From an uncultured Clostridia bacterium (GTDB lineage Bacteria; Bacillota; Clostridia; TANB77; CAG-508): a stretch of DNA of 29,864 nucleotides. A program made the position numbers and the translations under genes. The DNA is taken from positions 1 through 29,864 of the forward strand of contig CAQPRV010000028.1 of the NCBI GenBank assembly GCA_948857205.1, given 5' to 3'. The notes beneath the pieces were generated by a model. That model saw only the letters and a list, made by a program, of their open reading frames with translations, made no database searches and had not been told where the DNA came from. Positions 7,658 to 14,608 of the stretch are shown piece after piece. Every line of letters starts with the position of its first letter. The stretch's first letter is position 1.

Positions 7658-8898
7658 TCATCATCCACCTCCAATAAGGTAGATATTAAATCTGGTTCAG
7701 GTATTGCTCCAAATTCACCTTTAATGTATTTTTCTTGTATATTTGATGTATCTCTTACCCCATTTTCTGCGTAACTAAATTCTTTTAGTGAATATAAGTC
7801 TGTTCCATTTTCATCTTTATCTGTAAACCATATTTGCTCTTTTCTAAACATTCTCTTGCAATCTAATAAACTTATATCATGAAGTGTAGCTATTAATTGT
7901 GCATTCTTATTTATTTCATTATTAAACATACTGATTATTGCTCTTGTAATTTTAAAATGCAAACTACTATCTAATTCATCAATTATTAATGTTTTACCTT
8001 GTTCTATTGCTTCTATTGCATAACTTGCAAGAGCTGCAAATTTTCTTGTTCCTAATGAATCAAATATAATACTTGGTACTGCTTGCCCCTTGTAAACTGA
8101 TACTATTTTTATTTGATCCATAAATTTTTGATTTTTTAATACTTTTTCATCTGCAACTTTTCCATCTATCTCTACATTTAAATCTTCAATATACATATAA
8201 TCTTCCAAATATAAATCAGCATTTTTAATAAACTCAACAACTTTTTTTGTTTCATCATCTTTATTTTTTAACATTTGTATTGTTTTTGAGTTTGGTATTT
8301 TATTCATATCTACTATTTCAATACTATTTGCTATACCTGTTAATATAGTTTTTATTTTTTCTAGTATTGGAAATTTTTCAATTTGTACTGTATATATTAG
8401 AATATTGTTATTAGAAGCTATATTTAATACTTTTGCTAATTCTTCATCTTGTGGACATTCATATTTTTCATTAATTGTATCTTTTAAAAATATTAGTTCT
8501 TCTTTTTCATTATTATATTGGTCTTTTACTGTTTCATACATTTTTTCGTATATATACATCATTTTTTTATCATCAAATTTGTATTCATATGAATACTCTT
8601 TGTTATCATATATAAACGAAATAGCTTCTTCGCAAATATTACTGTCTGTAAATATATTTGAATCTAAGTGAATTTCCTTATTTAGTAAAGTTTCTTTAAT
8701 CGCTTTAATACAGTTTATTAAAGTAGTTTTTCCTGTATTGTTTGGACCATAAATCGCTGCGGATTTTAATATATTTAGGTTATCACTTATATTGGTTACA
8801 TTTGATGAAAACTTTTTTGTTCTCATATCTGCTTTTAAACTCATTTCTATAGTATTATTAAAAGCAAAGCAATTATTAAATTTTAAACTTGTTATCAT
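7654..8898 (-). CDS. AAA ATPase, RloA/AbiLi-like
   Basis: A 414-residue ATPase of the AAA_15/AAA_21 group that pairs with RloB. Residues 1-45 form the usual N-terminal strands (ITSLKFNNCFAFNNTIEMSL). Walker A is GPNNTGKT (51-58) and Walker B LIIDELDSSLHF near 305, followed by IATLHD with the conserved histidine. The start follows GGAGG with eight bases between. It is first in a leftward operon ATPase, RloB, OLD-like. The context suggests anti-phage defence (inference from family). Confidence 0.82.
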   Translation of the reverse strand: MITSLKFNNCFAFNNTIEMSLKADMRTKKFSSNVTNISDNLNILKSAAIYGPNNTGKTTLINCIKAIKETLLNKEIHLDSNIFTDSNICEEAISFIYDNKEYSYEYKFDDKKMMYIYEKMYETVKDQYNNEKEELIFLKDTINEKYECPQDEELAKVLNIASNNNILIYTVQIEKFPILEKIKTILTGIANSIEIVDMNKIPNSKTIQMLKNKDDETKKVVEFIKNADLYLEDYMYIEDLNVEIDGKVADEKVLKNQKFMDQIKIVSVYKGQAVPSIIFDSLGTRKFAALASYAIEAIEQGKTLIIDELDSSLHFKITRAIISMFNNEINKNAQLIATLHDISLLDCKRMFRKEQIWFTDKDENGTDLYSLKEFSYAENGVRDTSNIQEKYIKGEFGAIPEPDLISTLLEVDDE

Positions 8899-9026
8899 AA
8901 TAAAACCTCCAATTTGTTATTAGTATATCATATTTTTATTTTTTGTGCAATAATAATGCATAAAAAATATTATTTATTATATAATATGCCCATTTTCAAT
9001 TAAAATACACTTATATAATTAAGAAA

Positions 9027-9218
9027 TTGCCGTTTTAGTTCATAAATTTTATTTACGAACTAAAACGGCAAAGTATTAAAAAAATGCATACTCTTAAATT
9101 TTATATCAAGTATTTCTATATTTACTTGTCGGAAATCTTCGTAAATACTAAATAATTTACGAAAGCTTCCGACATATTTAATTACCATATTACGAAAATC
9201 AGCAATTTTTCGTAATAT
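9027..9218. repeat. Three large perfect hairpins in a gene-free stretch
   Basis: Between 8899 and 9223 no ORF is supported. Three hairpins follow each other. 9027-9071: TTGCCGTTTTAGTTC / GAACTAAAACGGCAA. 9127-9174: TGTCGGAA / TTCCGACA enclosing CTTCGTAAAT / ATTTACGAAAG. 9187-9218: ATATTACGAAAA / TTTTCGTAATAT. All share a TTACGAA motif near the loop side. None is followed by a clean T-run, so they are not ordinary terminators. Confidence 0.7.
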
Positions 9219-9223
9219 AACTT

Positions 9224-9296
9224 TTATAAGTAACTTACTATATCTTCAAATGTATCGTATCTACTTTCACTATTGATATGTCCTGCCTTTGGTATT
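9224..9296 (-). pseudogene. 3' scrap of an RBBP9/YdeN-type alpha/beta hydrolase gene
   Basis: Minus-strand reading QIATEQILIPKAGHINSESR then YDTFEDIVSYL and a stop. The GHINSES motif, holding the catalytic histidine, is the C-terminus of RBBP9/YdeN serine hydrolases. The rest of the gene is absent; the fragment is joined to the toxin gene in another frame. Confidence 0.65.
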
Positions 9297-9518
9297 AAGA
9301 TTTGTTCTGTAGCAATTTGGATATTTTCTTTTTTTGTAATATTCTATTATACTACAAGATTCTTGCATATCTTCTAACATTAAAATATTTTTCTCAAATT
9401 CACTCATAAGGTTATCAGTTGCTTGTTTTGCCATTAAAGATTTTGATATATAATTATATATTTCTTTTAAATCTCTTTTTGCTTTATTAGTAATGATTAC
9501 TTGATATTTAGTATCCAT
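9270..9518 (-). pseudogene. RelE/ParE-family toxin, C-terminus lost
   Basis: The first 68 residues or so (MDTKYQVIITNKAKRDLKEI and on) match the ParE/RelE fold, and the reading ends in EYYKKRKYPN where family members continue with the last two strands. Beyond about 9300 the frame runs through the hydrolase fragment out of register and stops. A full toxin is about 95-100 residues; this one has lost its catalytic or gyrase-binding end, so it is probably inactive. It overlaps the antitoxin gene by 11 bp. Confidence 0.7.
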
Positions 9519-9759
9519 ATTGTTCTCTCAACTCCTTGAATACATCTCTTGCTTTATGAACTCTATTATTTTTTATATCATCTTCAGCTTCATCTAACTT
9601 TTTATCTAATTCTGCTAAAAAGATTTTTTTTCTATATTCTTCCATGCTTAATATAACTACATCATCTTTATTATCTCTTTTTATAATTATTGGTTCTTCT
9701 ATATTGGTATATTGTTCTAATGTATCTACTATTTCTTTTACTGTAATTTCTTTTTGCAT
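9508..9759 (-). CDS. Phd/YefM-family antitoxin
   Basis: An 83-residue antitoxin of type II toxin-antitoxin systems. The N-terminal DNA-binding half (EITVKEIVDTLEQYTNIEEP, IIIKRDNKDDVVILSMEEYRK written in two parts) is typical of Phd/YefM; the C-terminal helices bind the toxin. GGAAGG precedes the start. It probably represses its own promoter, as the family does. With the toxin damaged it is an orphan or relic. Confidence 0.75.
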   Translation of the reverse strand: MQKEITVKEIVDTLEQYTNIEEPIIIKRDNKDDVVILSMEEYRKKIFLAELDKKLDEAEDDIKNNRVHKARDVFKELREQYGY

Positions 9760-9978
9760 AATATCACGACCTTCCTATATTTTATATTATACCACATTTA
9801 TTCAAAAATTTACTAGCTTTTATAAAAATTTCTTACATTTCATTTTGGAAATATACTTTTTTATACCTTTTTATACTTTTCAATTTATTTTTACAACTTT
9901 TTCTATATAATTATAACTATTATTACTTTTCCAGTATTATAAGTGTTTCTATCATATAATGCTCACCAGGTGGGAAAT

Positions 9979-10125
9979 ATGATAATTAAGCGAAATACTT
10001 ATAAAAACAGAAAAGAGAGAAAAACTGATTTAGAAAAAAGAATTTCTTATATTCATCTAAAATATAATTTAGATCAGACTTTACAAGAAATTAATAAAAT
10101 CAAATCTAAAAAGAAAAAGCCTTAA
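9979..10125 (+). CDS. Small basic protein, unknown
   Basis: A 48-residue rightward ORF starting at ATG 9979 after CAGGTGGG. It is highly basic (MIIKRNTYKNRKERKTDLEK..., ending KSKKKKP) and helical. No family is recognised. It ends 12 bp before the IS3-type terminus at 10138, and is one of the few plus-strand ORFs. It could be a genuine small gene or a chance ORF. Confidence 0.35.
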   Translation: MIIKRNTYKNRKERKTDLEKRISYIHLKYNLDQTLQEINKIKSKKKKP

Positions 10126-10137
10126 CTTTATTAATAA

Positions 10138-10381
10138 TGTACTGCACCCAAAAAATTGGACATTTTTTGATTAGGTACTAGGCAACTTGGGAATGAACTC
10201 TGTATTGTACAGGGCTCATTCCTTTTAATTTGCCCTTTATCCTTTTATTATTATAATAATCTATATATTCTATTATATCATTCTCTAACTCTTCTATTGT
10301 TTTATACTCTTTCATATAAAATAATTCTGATTTTAACAAACCAAAAAAATTTTCTGCTAATGAATTATCTAAACAATTCTT
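10138..10381 (-). mobile_element. IS3-family (IS150-like) insertion sequence remnant
   Basis: An insertion-sequence end, TGTACTGCACCCAAAAAATT, then GGACA, marks the terminus at 10138, next to the end of a transposase gene. The other end and most of the transposase are missing; the remnant stops where the Spo0A-like fragment begins, about 10381-10384. Confidence 0.8.
10178..10381 (-). pseudogene. IS3-family transposase, last 67 codons
   Basis: Minus strand reads NCLDNSLAENFFGLLKSELF then YMKEYKTIEELENDIIEYID, YYNNKRIKGKLKGMSPVQYR and a stop. This is the C-terminus of the OrfB integrase (DDE), including the region around the last catalytic glutamate (AENFFGLLKSE). The upstream part is deleted. 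Confidence 0.88.
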
Positions 10382-10383
10382 TT

Positions 10384-10702
10384 ACTTTGCATTCTTCTTC
10401 TCTTTTTAATAAAAATATACGAATACAATCCTTTAAATATATCGTTCCTTGTTTAGATGTTGAAAATCCCAAATCTAATAAATATTCTAATATTTTTTGA
10501 TTTATACTCTTTCCTCCTATATCTTTTGCTATTTGCTTTATTCTCACCCCTATTTCTTCAAAACATAGAATTTTTGTCAGATAACTGATTACGCAATTAT
10601 AGTTTTTAGCTTTAGCAATATAATTCATTTCTCCTGAAAATACAACTACTTTTGTTTCTATTGAATCATCATTTTCTATATCTTCTATAATTTGTAATCC
10701 AT
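10384..10702 (-). pseudogene. Spo0A-like response regulator, internal fragment
   Basis: The minus-strand frame reads NGLQIIEDIENDDSIETKVV then VFSGEMNYIAKAKNYNCVIS, resembling the end of a receiver domain (DGL..., K/V-V-V-F-S). It continues into the first part of a Spo0A C-terminal domain (ILEYLLDLGFSTSKQGTIYL KDCI). The receiver's phospho-acceptor region and the HTH recognition part are missing. Both ends are joined to foreign sequence: RT on one side, IS3 on the other. The last residues (KELFR) come from IS sequence. Confidence 0.65.
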
Positions 10703-11397
10703 TTGTGTAATGTTTTCAAATGCTTTTTTAATCTTTGCTTAGATGAAGCTCGTAATTTTCTTGTTATACTACCATCTTCATTTAATATGTGTCTGTATCC
10801 TAAAAAGTCTATTCCATTTTTTACAATTCCTATTTGTGTTTTTTGATTAAGTGATAACTTTAATTCTTTTTCACATTTTTGCTCAATTTTTGAAAGTGAA
10901 TATTGCAAATAACCTTTATCTCTATGAATTAAAATCATATCATCCATATAACGAATATATCCTTTTACTCTTAAATCTTCCTTAATATATCTATCAATTA
11001 CATTTAAATATAAGAGTGCGAACCATTGGCTAGATTGATTTCCAAGTGGCAAACCAACATCTGCATTATTCGGTTGTTCTTTTACTAATTTTTCTATCAT
11101 CCACATTTCATCACTTGAAAAATTAATTTTTTTTAGTAAATTTAATAACACTTCATGATCTATGCTTTGAAAATATTTTCTTATATCACATTTTAGAAAA
11201 AATATTTTATTATTTTGTTCTTTCCTATACTCATTTCTTAAAAAATTTTCTAATCTTTTTATAGCAAATGTTGTCCCTTTTTCTTTTCTGCATGCTGCAT
11301 TATCATATATTAGTTTTTTATCAATTTTATCTCTTAATGCTATATCACAAAAGCACTTTATAACTACCCTATCTCTAAAAGGTAATGCTTCTATCAC
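10669..11397 (-). pseudogene. Reverse transcriptase core fragment (DGR/UG-like)
   Basis: Reverse transcriptase, RNA-directed DNA polymerase. The 242 residues hold RT motifs: LKCDIRKYFQSIDH with the first catalytic aspartate, GLPLGNQSSQWFALLYLN with the SQ signature shared with diversity-generating retroelement RTs, and YIRYMDDMILI. The first codon is GTG within ERVIEALPFRDR; homologous sequence runs a few codons upstream, then a foreign sequence begins at about 11410. The 3' end passes near 10702 into Spo0A-like DNA, which supplies WITNYRRYRK. It lacks N- and C-terminal parts of the family and is probably a relic. No template/variable repeat or retron RNA was seen. Confidence 0.75.
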
Positions 11398-11410
11398 TCT
11401 TTCCTTTTAG

Positions 11411-11470
11411 CATAGTATTATCTTTTAATTGTTTAGAAGTATTAATTTTTATTTCATAATCATGTAGCAT
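11411..11470 (-). pseudogene. 5' fragment of the recombinase-associated small ORF
   Basis: ATG at 11470 behind GGAGCAATTTC; reads MLHDYEIKINTSKQLKDNTM, similar to the start of the intact ORF at 4886-5071. The remainder has been replaced by the RT fragment. Position relative to attenuator, promoter and array is the same as in the first module. Confidence 0.6.
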
Positions 11471-11502
11471 GAAATTGCTCCTTTTCTTTAAATTTGAAAA
11501 AT

Positions 11503-11550
11503 AAAAAAGAGCTAAGAAAAATTAGTTTTAAATTCTAATTTTTCTTGCTC
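11503..11550 (-). terminator. Leader terminator in second recombinase-type module
   Basis: Minus strand GAGCAAGAAAAATTAG, loop, CTAATTTTTCTTAGCTC and a T-run. Same position as the hairpin at 5114-5149 but a different sequence. Confidence 0.8.
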
Positions 11551-11568
11551 TCACTTTTTCATGCTACC

Positions 11569-11597
11569 ATTATATTATCTTGTTTTTATAAAATCAA
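11569..11597 (-). promoter_or_regulatory. Sigma-A-like promoter, second module
   Basis: TTGATT (11597-11592), 17-nt spacer, TATAAT (11574-11569) on the minus strand. The surrounding bases (GGGAATTGA..., ...TATAATGGTA) match the promoter at 5177-5205. Confidence 0.8.
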
Positions 11598-11654
11598 TTC
11601 CCTTTTTATTCCCTATTTTCTATTTTTAATATAATTTTCATATCTAATTTTATA

Positions 11655-11860
11655 AGTACACTAAGTGAACTAATAGTTGAATAATCTAAAACTGCAAGTT
11701 CACTTGGGGTACTAGAAAAATGTAACCAAAGTTCACTAAGTGTATTTGTAAATTTTACTTTATTTACACATTCACTAAATGAACTTTTTTCTAAAAATTA
11801 AGTACACTTGGTGAACTAAATCTAAAATATTTTTTTAAATTCGAGTACACTTGGTGAACT
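11655..11860. repeat. Palindrome array B (six 17-bp units)
   Basis: Units start at 11655, 11697, 11730, 11769, 11801 and 11844, with the same consensus as array A (AGTACAC/AGTTCAC, 3-nt centre, GTGAACT). The spacing is 32-43 bp. Units at 11801 and 11844 are identical (AGTACAC TTG GTGAACT). The last unit starts repeat R3. Confidence 0.78.
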
Positions 11861-12145
11861 TTTGCATCAGATTTGCTTAAAATTTCTGTTTCTTTATTAA
11901 CTCTTGAAGGCTTGTCCTTCAATGTGTATAGGCATTGCGTTAAGCATGCTTTCCTGCCCTCATTTTAATGAGGTATTTTAGGCTTTAATAGTACTTATGT
12001 CTACTTAATTAAATATACTTAGCCTTAAATCCTCTTAGTTGAAAAAGAATGTGCTTTTAAAATTAAGTCAAGGTTGTGCGGTAGCACATGCATTTAACCT
12101 TGACTTGATTTTAGAAAGCACATTAGAATTTATGTAAAGGATTAA
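11844..12145 (-). repeat. Structured repeat R3 (core plus long hairpin)
   Basis: Third and longest copy; core 11844-11958, long hairpin 12025-12145. It is near-identical to R1 along its whole length, with paired changes in hairpin 2 (GC/GC where R1 has GT/AC). The hairpin arm (AAAGGATTAA) overlaps the stop codon of the first GNAT gene, so the repeat abuts the 3' end of its upstream operon. Confidence 0.78.
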
Positions 12146-12696
12146 TTATTTCCTTTCCATTCTATAAATTCCTCTTTTAATAAACCTGTAATACATTCAT
12201 TTACATATTCATTAGTTGCCAAACAAAGATATTTCTTTCTTCTTAACCCCTCATTTCTATATCCAAGTTTTTCTTGCATTCTCTTTGATTTTTCATTATT
12301 AACAAAATATCCATTTTCTATCCTTCTTAGCCCTAATACATCAAAAGCATATTTTATTCTAGCAGAAAAAGCTTCTGTTCCATATCCATTTTTTTGGTAT
12401 TTTTCATTCAACCATATACCGCCACCAGCCGTTCCATCTTTTTTGTTTATATTTCTTAATTCAGTTCCACCTATTACCTTATTGTTCTCTTTTAATATTA
12501 TAGCTAAATATATTTTAACTTTTTCATCTTGATTTTTAGCTATTTCAATAAAACTTTTAGCATCCTTTTTAGTATATGGAAAAGGAACTCCTGCCATCCA
12601 TCTTGAAACATTTATATTATTAAGTCCTTCAACTAAATCTTCTACATCTTCATCTCTCCAATTTCTTAGAACTAATCTTTTACTTTCTATTATCAT
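12142..12696 (-). CDS. GNAT N-acetyltransferase (RimJ/RimL-like)
   Basis: Transfers acetyl from acetyl-CoA to an amine; RimJ/RimL-type members act on protein N-termini or small amines. The ATG at 12696 is preferred because GGAGG lies five bases upstream. It begins MIIESKRLVLRNWRDEDVED, the usual RimJ/L opening; the acetyl-CoA loop is QKNGYGTEA. GGIWLNEKYQ and the C-terminal LGYRNEGLRRK fit. The start overlaps the end of the next upstream GNAT gene. Substrate unknown. Confidence 0.85.
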   Translation of the reverse strand: MIIESKRLVLRNWRDEDVEDLVEGLNNINVSRWMAGVPFPYTKKDAKSFIEIAKNQDEKVKIYLAIILKENNKVIGGTELRNINKKDGTAGGGIWLNEKYQKNGYGTEAFSARIKYAFDVLGLRRIENGYFVNNEKSKRMQEKLGYRNEGLRRKKYLCLATNEYVNECITGLLKEEFIEWKGNN

Positions 12697-13270
12697 TGTT
12701 ACCTCCATCATATATGTTTTTATTTCTTATATAATCTCCTTTAAACTCATTTGCTAATATATCCATTTCAATACTATCATAATATTTACCATTAATATAT
12801 TTGCAATTTCTTCTCCTTCCATACTCTTTGAATCCACATTTTGTGTAGCACTTTAATGCTCTTTCATTAAAGCTCATTAAATCCAGTTTTATATTATTCA
12901 AATTCAAATAATTAAATCCATAATCTAATACCATCTTAATTGCTTCTGTTCCATATCCTTCATTTCTGTAGTCTTTGTCTCCTATAAATATTCCTAAAGT
13001 AGCTGTTCTATTAACGAAATCATAATTTTCTAATCCTACTGTACCTATTAGTTTATCTTCTTTTATTGTTATTATAAAAAAGTTATAATTTTTGTTTAAA
13101 TTTTCATCAAAATATTGTTTTTCGCTTTCTAATGTTGTTATGTATGCACTTCTTCCAATATAATCTGTTGTTTCAAAATCATTCAGCCATTCTGTAAATT
13201 TCTCTATATCTTCATTATTTCGTGGTGATAAATAAATTCTTTCTCCTATTAATTTTTTAAAATATTTCAT
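12680..13270 (-). CDS. GNAT N-acetyltransferase (RimJ/RimL-like)
   Basis: Second RimJ/RimL-type acetyltransferase. I start it at MKYFKKLIGERIYLSPR (13270); an in-frame ATG at 13285 is possible, but its sequence includes the ribosome-binding GGAG. Domain features: TATLGIFIGDKDYRNEGYGTE with the acetyl-CoA loop, NERALKCYTKCGFKEYGR at the C-terminal strand. It lies 18 bp below the upstream GNAT gene and overlaps the downstream one by 17 bp. Related to its neighbour but clearly diverged, so it is not a recent duplicate. Confidence 0.85.
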   Translation of the reverse strand: MKYFKKLIGERIYLSPRNNEDIEKFTEWLNDFETTDYIGRSAYITTLESEKQYFDENLNKNYNFFIITIKEDKLIGTVGLENYDFVNRTATLGIFIGDKDYRNEGYGTEAIKMVLDYGFNYLNLNNIKLDLMSFNERALKCYTKCGFKEYGRRRNCKYINGKYYDSIEMDILANEFKGDYIRNKNIYDGGNNDNRK

Positions 13271-13288
13271 TCCTATCAACTCCATTTT

Positions 13289-13753
13289 TTATATTTTCAT
13301 TGAATATGCTATACTTTTTACTTTAAATCCAAATTTTTCATATGCTTTTATAGCATTTTCATTTTCTTTATTTACTGTTAAATATAAGTCTGTACAATTA
13401 TTTTCTTTTCCGAATTTTTTTACATATTTTAATAATTCTGTTCCAATTCCTTTTCCTCTAGTTTTTATATCCACACATATTGCTTCAATTTGTAGTTGTT
13501 TTCTATATCTCATACTTGGATTAATTTTTTCTTTAATATTAATAGTTATATATCCAACAATTTCATTTTCTATCTTTGCTATGAATATTTCCTTAGCTTG
13601 TATCATTTTTTCAAACTCTTCTTTACTGATTACCTCATCTACACTAAAAAATAAATCTGGTCTCCAATTTACATGTAATTCATGAACTTGTTTTGCTAAT
13701 TCATTTACTCTATTAAAATCCTCTATTTGAGGAATTTCTATTGTTGTTTGCAT
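13289..13753 (-). CDS. GNAT N-acetyltransferase
   Basis: A 154-residue single-domain GNAT. The acetyl-CoA loop is RGKGIGTELL within ICVDIKTRGKGIGTELLKYV, followed by LTVNKENENAIKAYEKFGFK. AAGGAG precedes the start by eight bases. It is a different GNAT branch from the two RimJ/L-like proteins. Substrate unknown; could act on small molecules, including antibiotics or amino acids. Confidence 0.85.
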   Translation of the reverse strand: MQTTIEIPQIEDFNRVNELAKQVHELHVNWRPDLFFSVDEVISKEEFEKMIQAKEIFIAKIENEIVGYITINIKEKINPSMRYRKQLQIEAICVDIKTRGKGIGTELLKYVKKFGKENNCTDLYLTVNKENENAIKAYEKFGFKVKSIAYSMKI

Positions 13754-13808
13754 TACTTCTTCACTCCTTATAAATTAAATCTTTCTTTTATTAATAAATT
13801 TATAATTT

Positions 13809-14363
13809 TTATAAATTATATTTATAAAAAACTTCATCATATCCTACACCTAATTTATAGAATTTTTGTTTCCATTCATCAAGTTCTCCACCCCAGCTTT
13901 CATATACCCTTCGAGCATTATTATTATCTTTTAAAACTCCAATTATATATTTCTTGGCTCCATTTTTTCTTGCCCAATCTTCAAAAATATTTTTTAATTT
14001 CGTGCCTATTCCTTTTCCTTGATACTTTGGATTTATATACAGTGCAACTAAATCAGCAAAATCGCTTTCAAAAAAATGTTCATAAGTTGATTCTATTGTT
14101 CCATATATTGCCCCAACAATTACATCATTACATTCAGCAACATAGCATAATCTTTTATTATAATTATAAAATTTATCAGCAAAACTTATAATCCTATTTT
14201 CTGTCTCTCTTTCTCTATCAATAAATACTTCCTCTGGAAAAATATCTTTATAAGCAACTCTCCAAACAGAATTTATAAGTTTTATATATTGCCTTGCATC
14301 ATTATTTGTTACCTTTCTAATTAAAATTAGATCTTTTGATGTTGTTTGAATTTTTATTTCCAT
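13809..14363 (-). CDS. GNAT N-acetyltransferase
   Basis: A 184-residue GNAT, first of the four in transcription order. The acetyl-CoA loop QGKGIGTKLKN follows LVALYINPKY, and DNNNARRVYESWGGE lies C-terminal. AAAGGAG lies upstream. The final LDEWKQKFYKLG is typical of GNATs with a WGG motif that often act on small molecules. The 55-bp gap to the next gene fits a single operon. Confidence 0.85.
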   Translation of the reverse strand: MEIKIQTTSKDLILIRKVTNNDARQYIKLINSVWRVAYKDIFPEEVFIDRERETENRIISFADKFYNYNKRLCYVAECNDVIVGAIYGTIESTYEHFFESDFADLVALYINPKYQGKGIGTKLKNIFEDWARKNGAKKYIIGVLKDNNNARRVYESWGGELDEWKQKFYKLGVGYDEVFYKYNL

Positions 14364-14400
14364 ATAATTTTCATCTCCTTTTATAGTATCTTAGTATATA

Positions 14401-14443
14401 AAAAAGCCTCACAAAAGAATCTTTTAAGACTCCTTTGCAAGAC
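14401..14443 (-). terminator. Terminator between dinD and GNAT operon
   Basis: Minus strand: about 18 pairs with several G-U (GTCTTGCAAAGGAGTCTT, AAAA loop, GATTCTTTTGTGAGGC) then TTTTTT. It would end the dinD transcript before the GNAT genes. Confidence 0.75.
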
Positions 14444-14608
14444 TTTATAATCTTACTTTATAAGTGTAAGTAACATTTCTATTTTTGCTACCCTTTACCG
14501 CTCAAAATTTATTACTTTTAGGTAAACTCTTAAATATGTTTTTAATTGTACCATATTATTGTAAATCTGTCAAATTTCAAATTTACATAACTTTTGAATC
14601 TTCTAGTT

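Noticed and set aside
5241..11860. Palindrome arrays as a CRISPR array
   Set aside because: Units are 17-bp palindromes with short, AT-rich, irregular gaps (15-58 bp) and variable sequence; no cas gene is present.
10669..12145. Retron or diversity-generating retroelement built from the RT and repeat R3
   Set aside because: The RT lacks retron motifs, R occurs also without an RT at 620 and 5401, and no adenine-mutated repeat pair or target gene was seen.
13727..14191. Plus-strand ORF of 154 codons
   Set aside because: Complement of a GNAT gene with recognisable acetyl-CoA loop; the plus-strand reading is Phe/Leu/Tyr-rich without family features.
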